Shown: positions 26,554 to 35,041 of the stretch, piece by piece
Layout: the number at the start of each line of letters is the position of its first letter
Numbering within the stretch: position 1 is the stretch's first letter
Assembly: GCA_016124845.1 (NCBI GenBank)
Contig: WGMW01000021.1
Coordinates: forward strand, 1 to 64,000
Origin: Flavobacteriales bacterium
GTDB lineage: Bacteria > Bacteroidota > Bacteroidia > UBA10329
DNA length: 64,000 nucleotides
Reading direction: 5' to 3'
Made by a program: the position numbers and the translations under genes
Notes under the pieces: generated by a model
What the model saw: the letters and a program-made list of their open reading frames with translations, nothing else
The model's database searches: none
What the model was told of the DNA's origin: nothing

Positions 26554-27213
26554 ATGAAAACTTTAAATCAAAGAAAATGGAGTGCTGACATGGTCAAGGC
26601 TCCGCTGAATGAAAAAAGGTCATCACGTCCAAGGATCGGTGATGATGATGGAATCTCTGACCGGACAATGAATGCCGTGATCGTGCTGTTCATGATCATT
26701 ACTATGGGGCTTGCTCTTTCCGCATCAGCCCAGGCTCCAGACTCCACGCAATGCCGCATTATTTTAAGACAGGCAATGCTGGATATGGAACGCGAACAGT
26801 ATGGCCAGGCTGTGACCAAGTTGCTTGAAGTAAGGGCAAACACACCCGAAAATGCAAATGTGAGCCAGATGCTCGGCAGGTGCTACCTCTACGGCTTCAA
26901 CGATGCGGAGAAAGCAGCCTTCTACCTTTCCCGAGCCGCAGATCATGTTTCGGCAGATTTCGAAGAATGGGACATGGACGAGATCCATGCACCGATTGAA
27001 ACGGCCTATCATTTGGCAAAGGCCCAAGAGTTATTGGGCAACTATGCCGAGGCTGCAGATTCTTACCAACAGTTCCTTACTTACCTGGAGCAGGGTTCAA
27101 GAAACGGAAGTAGGATGTATGCCATGATCGGGAGAAATGCTGACCGGTGCAGAGTGGCTGCTGTTCAGGAATTGGATGATATGTCCGGTCAAAACGTGGT
27201 ATTCAACAAATAA
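26554..27213 (+). CDS. Membrane-anchored or exported TPR protein (operon gene 1)
   Basis: A 219-residue protein from the ATG at 26554; the frame extending to 26428 lacks conserved sequence. An unusual 45-residue basic N-terminus precedes one hydrophobic segment (NAVIVLFMIITMGLALSASA) ending AQAP, so it is either a long signal peptide or a type II anchor. Two to three TPR units follow: QAMLDMEREQYGQAVTKLLE, NVSQMLGRCYLYGFNDAEKA, AYHLAKAQELLGNYAEAADS. Similar in plan to the next gene, which suggests an old duplication. The operon also encodes a LuxR-type regulator. Confidence 0.8.
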   Translation: MKTLNQRKWSADMVKAPLNEKRSSRPRIGDDDGISDRTMNAVIVLFMIITMGLALSASAQAPDSTQCRIILRQAMLDMEREQYGQAVTKLLEVRANTPENANVSQMLGRCYLYGFNDAEKAAFYLSRAADHVSADFEEWDMDEIHAPIETAYHLAKAQELLGNYAEAADSYQQFLTYLEQGSRNGSRMYAMIGRNADRCRVAAVQELDDMSGQNVVFNK

Positions 27214-27225
27214 GAGCAAGAAATC

Positions 27226-27774
27226 ATGGAAACGATAAAGAACAATTTCAAGATGGTAGCAGCATTTGCCCTGCTTGTACTCACTACAGAAGCTTACGCT
27301 CAGATGAGTCCATACAAGTTTGCACAGACATTCAATCAGGCTTTTGCCAATGTAGTGGCAGCTGACTACGAGGAAGCGTTGCCGCTGTTGGAGCAGCTTC
27401 ATCAAAGCGACCCGGAACACGCTCAGGTCGGATATCTACTTGCCATCTGTAGGCACAATTTGAAAATGGAAGCTGGCGGAACCCTTCCGTTGCTGCTGTC
27501 AGCTTCCAAGAGCTACAATTACTACCACGAGCATGGAAATGTGAACGATCGGTCCGTTCCAGCAAAGGCTTGGTTTCTGTTGGCAGAGGTGTATTCAGAA
27601 TTGGGTCGCCACAAGGAATCGATAGATGCTTACCGCGACTATATGAGTTGCATTCCTTTGGCTTCTTTGGAGCATAAGCGATCTGTGATTCAACTAATAG
27701 CCGTACAGCGACAACTGCTGGCAGCAAATGGCTCCAAAACCAGAGGTTCACTTACCGCAAGCTTACAGCCATGA
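27226..27774 (+). CDS. Exported TPR protein (operon gene 2)
   Basis: A 182-residue protein with a signal peptide (MVAAFALLVLTTEAYAQ) and TPR helices: FANVVAADYEEALPLLEQLH, AQVGYLLAICRHNLKMEAGG, AWFLLAEVYSELGRHKESID. It lies 12 bp after the first TPR gene and its last 4 bp (ATGA) overlap the LuxR-type gene, so all three are one translational unit. It looks like a periplasmic sensor or assembly protein; a role in sensing for the regulator is inference. Confidence 0.82.
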   Translation: METIKNNFKMVAAFALLVLTTEAYAQMSPYKFAQTFNQAFANVVAADYEEALPLLEQLHQSDPEHAQVGYLLAICRHNLKMEAGGTLPLLLSASKSYNYYHEHGNVNDRSVPAKAWFLLAEVYSELGRHKESIDAYRDYMSCIPLASLEHKRSVIQLIAVQRQLLAANGSKTRGSLTASLQP

Positions 27775-28109
27775 ACGATCCAAGAACTAAACGTCCAAGT
27801 TTGGAGGAACTCAAGGACGAAAGACACCGTAAATGGCTCCGAACGTTGAAATTGAACTCGAAGAAAGGCTCAGCGGTTGTCATCCAGATGAACGTCCCGG
27901 TCTTTGGAAAAACTGCCACGGAACTTTCTGAACGAGAGATGGAGATCCTTCAACTTATCTCCTTTGGATGCACTACCAAGGATATCGCGGAACGACTCTT
28001 TCTGAGTACCCACACGATCACCAATCATCGCAAGAACATGCTCAATCGTTCGAGGTGCGGGAATTTTGCAGAACTGGTACGCGTAGCGATCAATGAGAAC
28101 CTGCTTTAA
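27771..28109 (+). CDS. LuxR-type HTH transcription regulator (short, no receiver)
   Basis: A 112-residue protein. The C-terminal 65 residues are a complete LuxR/NarL HTH: ELSEREMEILQLISFGCTTK, DIAERLFLSTHTITNHRKNM, LNRSRCGNFAELVRVAINEN. The N-terminal 45 residues are basic and polar and do not contain a receiver or ligand-binding domain. It therefore acts without a phosphoryl-receiver domain of its own, perhaps through protein contacts. Coupled by a 4-bp overlap to the exported TPR gene. The stop lies inside the terminator hairpin (28095-28125). Candidate target: the palindrome at 26376-26390. Confidence 0.9.
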   Translation: MNDPRTKRPSLEELKDERHRKWLRTLKLNSKKGSAVVIQMNVPVFGKTATELSEREMEILQLISFGCTTKDIAERLFLSTHTITNHRKNMLNRSRCGNFAELVRVAINENLL

Positions 28110-28125
28110 GCAGGTTCTCTTTTTT
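28095..28125 (+). terminator. Rho-independent terminator overlapping the LuxR gene end
   Basis: A perfect stem (GAGAACCTGC at 28095-28104 with GCAGGTTCTC at 28110-28119, loop TTTAA) is followed by six T (28120-28125). The TAA stop of the regulator gene lies in the loop, so the hairpin also encodes the last codons. Confidence 0.88.
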
Positions 28126-28657
28126 CATATCGTTTGACCCAGGCAACGAAAAGAAGAAAGATGAAGATCACCGCAATCACGTTGAAGAAATCATGGTTAT
28201 CGATCGGTCCATCGTTACCGAATTTCACCCAGGAGAGGCAGAGACCTACAACCCTTGTAATATTGATGGCTTGGATGCCCAACAACCCCAAAGGAATGAA
28301 CCAAACACGATCGATCCACTTTCCGGGGAATGAAATGATCAGAGCTACTAACGTAAACATCATGTCTGTTCCCAAACAGTAATTTTTCACGTGTACGTTG
28401 AACTCCAGGTCATACATGTCAATATCGCGCATGTTCACCACATCAGCTCCATATCCGAGTAGATGAAGAATCCAAACACTCGGTTCCACCAAAAACTTTA
28501 ATATGTAGTGGATGAAATGACCGTAATATGTGCTGATAACTGGTAGCTGCCACACATTTGGAACGAACCACCAAAAGTAGAAGCCGCAAAGAATGCCAAG
28601 CTTCAGCAGAAACAGGACAAGTTCTTTATTGCGCTTCAGTAATTCCACGGAAACCAA
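28106..28657 (-). CDS. Exosortase/archaeosortase family transpeptidase
   Basis: A 183-residue, roughly six-span membrane protein. The exosortase triad is visible: C94 in KNYCLGTDMMFTL, R135 in INITRVVGL and H155 in IDNHDFFNV. These transpeptidases cut C-terminal sorting tails in the membrane (PEP-CTERM-type systems in Gram-negatives). The frame begins with a TTG at 28657; a GTG at 28648 is an alternative. It follows hemW by 11 bp and is the last gene of a histidine kinase-hemW-exosortase operon. No obvious substrate with a PEP-CTERM-like tail is encoded here. The subfamily (XrtF, XrtX or other) cannot be settled by eye. Confidence 0.85.
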   Translation of the reverse strand: MVSVELLKRNKELVLFLLKLGILCGFYFWWFVPNVWQLPVISTYYGHFIHYILKFLVEPSVWILHLLGYGADVVNMRDIDMYDLEFNVHVKNYCLGTDMMFTLVALIISFPGKWIDRVWFIPLGLLGIQAINITRVVGLCLSWVKFGNDGPIDNHDFFNVIAVIFIFLLFVAWVKRYEKREPA

Positions 28658-28668
28658 AGGTAAACTTG

Positions 28669-29790
28669 TTACTCGAAGAACAACTCAGCAGCAAGACCAT
28701 CCGCCAGCTGCATCCCTTTTTTTGTCAATCGAATGGCGTTGGATGCGATAATGAAATTGTCGGGTTCCAAATCATTGAGATTTGAAATCAGTTGCAGCCA
28801 ACTTCCAGTTTTTATCCGTTCCATTCGGTCTTTTTCGATTCCCCATTTGGTGCGTAGTCCGATCATGATGTTCTCGTTCAATCGATCGTTCTCTGAAAGA
28901 TGCTCTTGGAAGAAAAAGGATTCAACATTCTTTATTGTTCGGATGTAACCTGCGTTTGCGCGCATATTCCATTGCCGCGTTGTGCCAATAAAGGAATGGG
29001 CCGATGGGCCAAGTCCGAGATAAGGCGTTCCTTTCCAGTAGGATGAATTATGACGCGAGATGAACCCTTCCTTCGCGAAATTGCTGATCTCATAATGCTC
29101 GAACCCGTTCTGCGGAAGCAAGTCCATGTTCATTCTGAAAAACTCCATGGTGCGCTCATCATCAGGTGCCTTTTGCATTCCTTTCTTGATTCGGGAATTC
29201 AGCACGGTTTTCTCCTCCACGGTAAGTGCATAGCTTGAAATATGCTGAACGTTTAATTTCAAGGCTTCCGAAAGATTGAATTCCCAGTCGGAAATGGTTT
29301 GATCGGGAAGTCCGAAGATCAGATCGATGCTGATGTTGTCGAAACCAAGACCCTGAGCTTCAGAAATGGCAGTTTTGGCCTGCTCTGAGGTATGCACGCG
29401 GTTCATCCATTTCAGCTCAGCATCAATAAACGATTGTGTTCCCAAACTCAAACGGTTCACGCCAATGTTCTTCAGTTCTTTCAATTTGTTGGTTGAAAGA
29501 TCTTCTGGATTGGCCTCAACGGTCAGTTCCAGATCATTCTCCAACGGATGAAAGGTTGAGATCCGATCAATTATCCGTTCCAACTCCGATGTTGGAAGTA
29601 GGGAAGGAGTGCCACCTCCGAAATAAATGGTTGAGATGGATTCTCCGCTCAGATAATCGTTTCTGAGTTCTATTTCACGAAGTATCGCATCGACAAGTTC
29701 CTGTGCGTTCTTGAGGTTTGTAGTGAAATGAAAATCGCAGTAATGGCAAGCGCGCCTGCAGAACGGAATGTGAATGTAAATCCCTGCCAT
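28669..29790 (-). CDS. hemW: HemW, heme chaperone (coproporphyrinogen III oxidase-like radical SAM protein)
   Basis: A 373-residue radical SAM protein. The cluster-binding motif is IPFCRRACHYCDF (C11, C15, C18). Further landmarks are IYFGGGTPSLLP, ELTVEANPEDL, GVNRLSLGTQSF and, near the C-terminus, a HemW domain with NSSYWKGTPYLGLGPSAHSF. HemW is often misnamed HemN-like oxidase but lacks its activity and donates heme to membrane respiratory proteins. Its ATG overlaps the histidine kinase stop by 1 nt (TGATG), so the genes are coupled. Confidence 0.95.
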   Translation of the reverse strand: MAGIYIHIPFCRRACHYCDFHFTTNLKNAQELVDAILREIELRNDYLSGESISTIYFGGGTPSLLPTSELERIIDRISTFHPLENDLELTVEANPEDLSTNKLKELKNIGVNRLSLGTQSFIDAELKWMNRVHTSEQAKTAISEAQGLGFDNISIDLIFGLPDQTISDWEFNLSEALKLNVQHISSYALTVEEKTVLNSRIKKGMQKAPDDERTMEFFRMNMDLLPQNGFEHYEISNFAKEGFISRHNSSYWKGTPYLGLGPSAHSFIGTTRQWNMRANAGYIRTIKNVESFFFQEHLSENDRLNENIMIGLRTKWGIEKDRMERIKTGSWLQLISNLNDLEPDNFIIASNAIRLTKKGMQLADGLAAELFFE

Positions 29791-30944
29791 CAGGCCTTGT
29801 TCAGCGTAATACGGAAGGTGGTGCCTTTGCCGAGTTCGGAGCTTTTCACAATGATCTTCCCGTTGTGATATTGCTCAATGATACGCTTGGTGAGCGAAAG
29901 TCCCAAGCCCCAACCACGTTTTTTACTGGTGTAACCTGGTTGGAACACGGTTTCAAACTTCGAGCGCGGTATGCCTTTTCCTGTGTCGCTCACATCAATG
30001 GTCACTTGCGAAGTGCCATCCATGAGCGTGACGTTGATCTCTCCCGAACCTTCCATGGCATCGATCGCATTCCTGCAAAGGTTCTCGATCACCCAAGCGA
30101 ACAGCGGAATATTCAGTGGAACGCTCACATTCTCGGCACCTTCGGTATTTAATGAGAACTTGATCTTTTTGGAACTTCGCGTTTGCATGTAATCCAAGCT
30201 GTCGTGAAGTACGCTGGCCATGTTTTCAGGAACGAGTTCTGGAACGGAACCGATCTTAGAGAAGCGTTCCGTAATGGTTTCCAAGCGGGAAACATCCTTC
30301 TTCATATCATCCAAAATGGATGCATCAACCTCTTTCGTGCGCAAGTATTCGATCCACGCAATGAGCGATGAAAGTGGGGTGCCAAGTTGATGGGCTGTTT
30401 CCTTGGCCATTCCCACCCAAACCTGATCCTGCTCGGCCTTTCGAGCAAAACTGAACGCGAAATACGCCACCAGAATGAAGATGGAAATGATGCCCAAACT
30501 CACGTACGGATAGTATTTGAGCTGATAATAGAGGTCGGAATTATCGTAGAAGATGTAATTCTTGGTGCCACCGAAAAGTTCGATCTCAATCGGGTCGTTG
30601 CGACCTTTTATCTTACGTAGTTGTTCCTGCTGGTATTCGGAATCCGTGCTTCTCGCCTCGTCAAAATTTCGGAGTGAAATGATGTTTTCCTCACCATCTG
30701 TAAGGATGAGCGGGATAGTTGTATTTGACTTTACGACCTCAAAAACGAAGCTGAGATCCGTGTTCTGATCGGCCGAATTGGCCAAAAATTTCGTCCCTTT
30801 TGCCCAAAGTTCCACCTTGTGCCGTTCCTGAATGGCCAATCTGCTTACCAATTGGTTGGTGTAGAAAAGCGAACCAACGCCAATGATGAGCGCCACTACG
30901 ACCAGCAGTTGTTTCCAACGTTGTTTCTTCGAATAGATGTTCAC
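29790..30944 (-). CDS. Membrane sensor histidine kinase
   Basis: A 384-residue kinase with a GTG start. TM1 (about 11-28) and TM2 (about 147-166) enclose a 118-residue periplasmic sensor region. The H-box is KETAHQLGTPLSSLIAW with H185, the variant found in many Bacteroidota kinases. N-box NLCRNAIDAM, G1 DTGKGIP and G2 GWGLGLSL complete the ATPase domain. No HAMP is obvious. No response regulator is next to it, so the partner is elsewhere. It begins the operon with hemW and the exosortase. Confidence 0.94.
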   Translation of the reverse strand: MNIYSKKQRWKQLLVVVALIIGVGSLFYTNQLVSRLAIQERHKVELWAKGTKFLANSADQNTDLSFVFEVVKSNTTIPLILTDGEENIISLRNFDEARSTDSEYQQEQLRKIKGRNDPIEIELFGGTKNYIFYDNSDLYYQLKYYPYVSLGIISIFILVAYFAFSFARKAEQDQVWVGMAKETAHQLGTPLSSLIAWIEYLRTKEVDASILDDMKKDVSRLETITERFSKIGSVPELVPENMASVLHDSLDYMQTRSSKKIKFSLNTEGAENVSVPLNIPLFAWVIENLCRNAIDAMEGSGEINVTLMDGTSQVTIDVSDTGKGIPRSKFETVFQPGYTSKKRGWGLGLSLTKRIIEQYHNGKIIVKSSELGKGTTFRITLNKA

Positions 30945-31017
30945 TTGGACACGTGTCGGATTTGATCTTTACAAATTAAAGGAAACGCCTGTTAGGGTTT
31001 GCTGCATCAAAGCTTAA

Positions 31018-33648
31018 CTACGGGTCGAACTCAATTTCGAACGTTCCTTCGGTTTCTTCCTTCTCAGGTTCGGTGTTGAAGAATCCCTTCTTTTTCTTCG
31101 GTTTCTCGTTCGTTACAGGTTTGGTCTCTGGCTGTTCCTCGGTTTCCTTCTTGGGTGTGTTGATGCCATCATCTTCCAATCTGAACTGAACTTCTGGTTG
31201 CTCTACTTGCTGATTGCCGTTTCCGCTGAACTCATCTTGGAACAACTTTTTGATGGCCTGGCCTTCTTTTTTCAGATCATCCTTGATCTTCTGCTTCACC
31301 TCCTTTTTGTCGAAACCGACCTTCAGATCGCCTGGCCTGCCGCGTATCCAAAGGAAAAGCCGCGTTTTACCTTTCTCGTCAATGATCTCATGGCCATCGA
31401 ACGTTTCCTTCTTCTTGGCTTTTCTGCGAAGCAGGTCGTTCATCAACAGGTTCACGTGGTAATCCATTTCCTGATCGAAACCGTGCTCTCCGAAAACCAT
31501 CACGTTCAAAATGCTGCTCGAAACGGTCATTCTCGGTATGTAGATCTTGCCGTTTCGAATGCTTAGCTGATTGCGCAGCGTGTCGAATTTCACTTCGTTG
31601 AGTTCATCTACGCTGATGAAGCGCGACATGGCCAGCAGCGGCTCGAATTTGACGAGTTGACCACCGCTCACTTCGATATCTGTTTCCACACGAAGCAGAT
31701 CTTTCTGTAATTGATGGTCTTTATCGAGGTAGATGTCTGCTTCAAGAATCGCAGAAGCACGTCCTTTCAGGTTCTTGGAAGTAAGCGTGGTCTGTCCGAA
31801 CTCATTCCATTCGGCCAGCGTGCGGCTCATATCGATGTTGTGCAGTTCGCCATCCAGGCCAAGTAAGTAACCCGTTGCGGTTGGTTGGTAAGTGAGATTT
31901 GCCCGAACGTTGCCGTCCAGCGCCATGAAGCGCAGGCTCGAAACGTCCAATTTCTCATTCTCCATGTTTACGATTCCCGAAACGGAAGAAGCCGTGAAAT
32001 CATTGAAAAGTATGCGGTCGATCGTGGCGTTCACTTTTACCGAAACAGGTCTGCTCGAACCGCTTTCTGCGTTCGTTTCCGATTCGAACTGCCATTCCTT
32101 CGGTAGCTGCTGAACGTCCAATTCTTGGATGTGGATATTTCCAGCCAGTTCGATCTTAGAATCAGGTTCGGTGAGAATGTCTTTGAGCCTTGCGATCTCC
32201 ACTTCACCATCAAATTGCATGTGACCGATCTTTCCAGAACATTCGGTGATTCGCGTGCCACCCAATTTCATGTCGATGCTCGCGTTCAAATTTTCAATGG
32301 GCGGAATGCCTGAATTGAACTGTAGTTGCGCTTCAGACAGTTGCACATTTCCCGACCAGCGCATATCGCGCAGTTCATTCAGCGTGGTTTTGAATTCGTG
32401 TCCGAGCGGACCTTCAAAATCCAACGTCCACGAAATGTGTCCGTTTCCTTTCAGTTGTTCTTCTATCTGCGCTACGCGAACGATCTCTTCAATGCGCGAA
32501 CTTCCCGTGCAGTTCAGTCGCAAACGCGGATCGGAAAGATCGGTAAGCGTGCCTTTTCCTTGCACGTTTCCTTCGGGCGTTCGCAACTCAAACGAATCAA
32601 AATCGATCTGCATCGCTTTCGAACGTTTGATGTCCTTCATGTAAAGTTTGCCTTCAAAATTCAGGTCGTGAACATCCGTTTCCTGAAAGATCAGACCGCC
32701 ATCACGCATGCGAATGGTGGCATCCAACTGCGGCCCCTGTGTTTTGGTGAACGGCCCATTGAGTGAGAAAATAAGATCGGCACGGCCAGAAAGGCCGAGT
32801 TTGCGGATGTTCTCAGGCATCTGTGGCCAAACGTGCGGAAGCAGCACGAAAGGTTCAATATTGCCCGCATGCACTTTCATCTGCATGTCGGTACCATTTT
32901 CAACGCGTTTCCATTCTGCGTCCAGCACCATTTCATTGCCCGCCAGCACGGCATTTCCCATTTCGATGGTGTAAATGCCATCCTTTGAATTGATGTTGAG
33001 CACACCCGCCAAACTCAGCGGAAGCTCAACGATACGGTCATCACCCGTGGTCGTTAGCCGCTCCATAAAACCGTTCAGGCTCAATCCCAAGCGCGTGTTC
33101 TCATTCGTAAAACGTCCCTTCAATCGCGATTTCTCGGAGTAGAACTGGATGTTCAGATCGATAACGCGGTCATCATAATCCAAATGCACATTCTGTAGCG
33201 TGAGAATCTCGATGCTGAAGTCGGTTTTTGAAGGCGCATCTTTCTCCTGTTCCTTCCAAACCCGAAAATTCCAACGGTTGTTTTCGCTCCTGCGCAATCG
33301 CAGAAAACCATCCGTTACGCGGATTCCTTCAATGGTGAATCTGTTCTGGAGAAGTTTGAAAACATCAAACTGAACAAATGCTTTTTCAACTTTGAGAAGT
33401 GTGTCCTTACGGAACGAATCCTGAATCTGAATATCGTTGATCTCTACCGCCACAAGTGGAAAATCCTTCCAAAGAGAAAGCACCACATTCTCATTGAACG
33501 ACACTTCCGTTTCAATGGAATTATGCACCATCTCCAACGCATATTCCTTCATATCATCCTCATACTTGAAGACGATAATGCAAGCAAGACCTGCCAAAAG
33601 GATGAGCAGCACGAACAGGATGAAAGCTATTCTCTTGAACCAGATCAT
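31018..33648 (-). CDS. AsmA-like family protein
   Basis: An 876-residue protein with an N-terminal membrane anchor (IAFILFVLLILLAGLACIIV) followed by an AsmA-type opening (DMKEYALEMVHNSIETEVSF, VVLSLWKDFPLVAVEINDIQ). The long middle consists of repeating beta-strands, as in AsmA/TamB-like bridge proteins that span the periplasm and move lipids. The C-terminus carries a low-complexity charged tail (EEQPETKPVTNEKPKKKKGF). It is the sole gene upstream of the kinase operon, 73 bp away. Function in phospholipid transport is inferred from the family. Confidence 0.88.
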   Translation of the reverse strand: MIWFKRIAFILFVLLILLAGLACIIVFKYEDDMKEYALEMVHNSIETEVSFNENVVLSLWKDFPLVAVEINDIQIQDSFRKDTLLKVEKAFVQFDVFKLLQNRFTIEGIRVTDGFLRLRRSENNRWNFRVWKEQEKDAPSKTDFSIEILTLQNVHLDYDDRVIDLNIQFYSEKSRLKGRFTNENTRLGLSLNGFMERLTTTGDDRIVELPLSLAGVLNINSKDGIYTIEMGNAVLAGNEMVLDAEWKRVENGTDMQMKVHAGNIEPFVLLPHVWPQMPENIRKLGLSGRADLIFSLNGPFTKTQGPQLDATIRMRDGGLIFQETDVHDLNFEGKLYMKDIKRSKAMQIDFDSFELRTPEGNVQGKGTLTDLSDPRLRLNCTGSSRIEEIVRVAQIEEQLKGNGHISWTLDFEGPLGHEFKTTLNELRDMRWSGNVQLSEAQLQFNSGIPPIENLNASIDMKLGGTRITECSGKIGHMQFDGEVEIARLKDILTEPDSKIELAGNIHIQELDVQQLPKEWQFESETNAESGSSRPVSVKVNATIDRILFNDFTASSVSGIVNMENEKLDVSSLRFMALDGNVRANLTYQPTATGYLLGLDGELHNIDMSRTLAEWNEFGQTTLTSKNLKGRASAILEADIYLDKDHQLQKDLLRVETDIEVSGGQLVKFEPLLAMSRFISVDELNEVKFDTLRNQLSIRNGKIYIPRMTVSSSILNVMVFGEHGFDQEMDYHVNLLMNDLLRRKAKKKETFDGHEIIDEKGKTRLFLWIRGRPGDLKVGFDKKEVKQKIKDDLKKEGQAIKKLFQDEFSGNGNQQVEQPEVQFRLEDDGINTPKKETEEQPETKPVTNEKPKKKKGFFNTEPEKEETEGTFEIEFDP

Positions 33649-33848
33649 GAATCAAGAACAAATGTATCGGCCATGGAAGCCAGAACGCGGTATAAGCCGA
33701 AGAAGTATTCAGCCTTGACTGTTGAAAAAGGCAACAGCAATTGTTCGGGACTTTTGACCAAATCGGCTTTAGTTATTAACATTTAGAATATGGTTCGTTC
33801 ATATTTTGGTAGTTTTCGCCCTTCGATTAACCTAACCAAATCACCACG

Positions 33849-34079
33849 ATGAAAAAATCTACACTTTTCTCAAATCTTTTCCTTGCTGCTTTCTGCGCTG
33901 CATTTGTTGCTTGCGGTTCTCATGAGCCAAAAGAAGAAGCAACAGAAGAGCCAACTGAAGTAGTTGAGGAGGTAACTGAAGTTGAAGTAGTTGAGGAGCC
34001 TGCTGACAGTACTGCCATGGATATGGAAGAAGAAAGTGCTGAAGACGAGGCTGCGGAGCACGAAGCTGCAGAACACTAA
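33849..34079 (+). CDS. Small acidic lipoprotein
   Basis: A 76-residue protein with a lipobox (NLFLAAFCAAFVACGS, Cys 22). The mature 54 residues are almost entirely Glu, Val, Thr, Ala and Pro: EATEEPTEVVEEVTEVEVVE followed by AEDEAAEHEAAEH. It should be an intrinsically disordered, strongly negative envelope peptide. A TAGTTTTC box about 40 bp upstream may be a -7 element. It ends in a good terminator. No known function. Confidence 0.8.
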   Translation: MKKSTLFSNLFLAAFCAAFVACGSHEPKEEATEEPTEVVEEVTEVEVVEEPADSTAMDMEEESAEDEAAEHEAAEH

Positions 34080-34102
34080 GATCAATTCTTTCAGAATTCT
34101 TG

Positions 34103-34130
34103 AAAGGCCATCTCATTTGAGGTGGCCTTT
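34103..34130 (+). terminator. Terminator, possibly bidirectional
   Basis: AAAGGCCATCTCA (34103-34115) pairs with TGAGGTGGCCTTT (34118-34130) with one G-U pair. On the plus strand it ends in TTT followed by CTTGC, and it lies between convergent genes (33849 plus, 34138 minus). It may terminate either direction. Confidence 0.7.
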
Positions 34131-34137
34131 CTTGCTT

Positions 34138-35037
34138 TCAGTAATTCCAAACACTTACGGCAAGTATTCCAATAATACTCACGGCAAAGAAGAAGAGGTA
34201 AACCACAAAGACCCCGAATGTTCGTGTAATTGAACGGAGCCAAGAAAGGTCGAAAACCCGTTTCATGGCCAGAACGAGATAGATCGGAATCAGAACGAAG
34301 AACACCAGCGTTGTAGCCAGATGGTCGGCAAAGAAGCCGATGATCATATCCAACGAAAAGAGCAGAAATGCCACGCAATGGAAATGGATGGAGAAGATCA
34401 CCGAATTCATAAAATAAGGCGATTCCCTTTTGGAGAACAGCCAAACGATAAGTGCAAATACGGGAAGCAGCAGAAACATGCTGATTGAGAAATTGCTGAA
34501 CAGTTCGTTGGTGAAACGTTCTTCAAACTCAGGGTTCAGCGATTTCTTGGCCTGAGTTACCAAGTGCTTTTTCCATGGACTTGCATCAGCATCGTAAACC
34601 TTCGCCAAGGAATCCAAGGCCGAAGGATTGTCGGTAGATACGATGGCGGGCTGATTTTCAACGGATGATCGATCCTTGACCTCGTTCAAATGAACTTTCG
34701 GATTGTAAGAGTCATTTGGTGAGGTTTCCGTGCTTATTCCCAGCAGAAGAAAATACACGAATGAGATGAAGAAGTAGAGTTGCAGCGGCTTCACGTATCG
34801 AACGCGCTTTCCAGCAAGGAACTGTCGCGTGATCTCGCCAGGTTTCAGCAACAGGTCGCGAATGGTGTAACCGAGTTTCGTATCGAAATTGAAATTGCTC
34901 GACAGGAATTCCTTTACCAGTTCCGTAAAGCGGATCTCAAGTTCTCGGTCTTCTTGCCCGCAGTTCGGACAGAATCTGTCGTTTTCGCGAAGCGGGGCTT
35001 CACAATTGAGGCAATGAGTGTGATGCTGCATTGCCAT
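34138..35037 (-). CDS. DUF3667 membrane protein
   Basis: A 299-residue protein with an N-terminal zinc ribbon (HCLNCEAPLRENDRFCPNCG, four Cys). The DUF3667 core follows (FDTKLGYTIRDLLLKPGEIT, QFLAGKRVRYVKPLQLYFFI), and then about five transmembrane segments. DUF3667 proteins are common in Bacteroidota and have no established role. The start lies 5 bp after the fumarylacetoacetase stop, suggesting cotranscription. Confidence 0.92.
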   Translation of the reverse strand: MAMQHHTHCLNCEAPLRENDRFCPNCGQEDRELEIRFTELVKEFLSSNFNFDTKLGYTIRDLLLKPGEITRQFLAGKRVRYVKPLQLYFFISFVYFLLLGISTETSPNDSYNPKVHLNEVKDRSSVENQPAIVSTDNPSALDSLAKVYDADASPWKKHLVTQAKKSLNPEFEERFTNELFSNFSISMFLLLPVFALIVWLFSKRESPYFMNSVIFSIHFHCVAFLLFSLDMIIGFFADHLATTLVFFVLIPIYLVLAMKRVFDLSWLRSITRTFGVFVVYLFFFAVSIIGILAVSVWNY

Positions 35038-35041
35038 CAGA

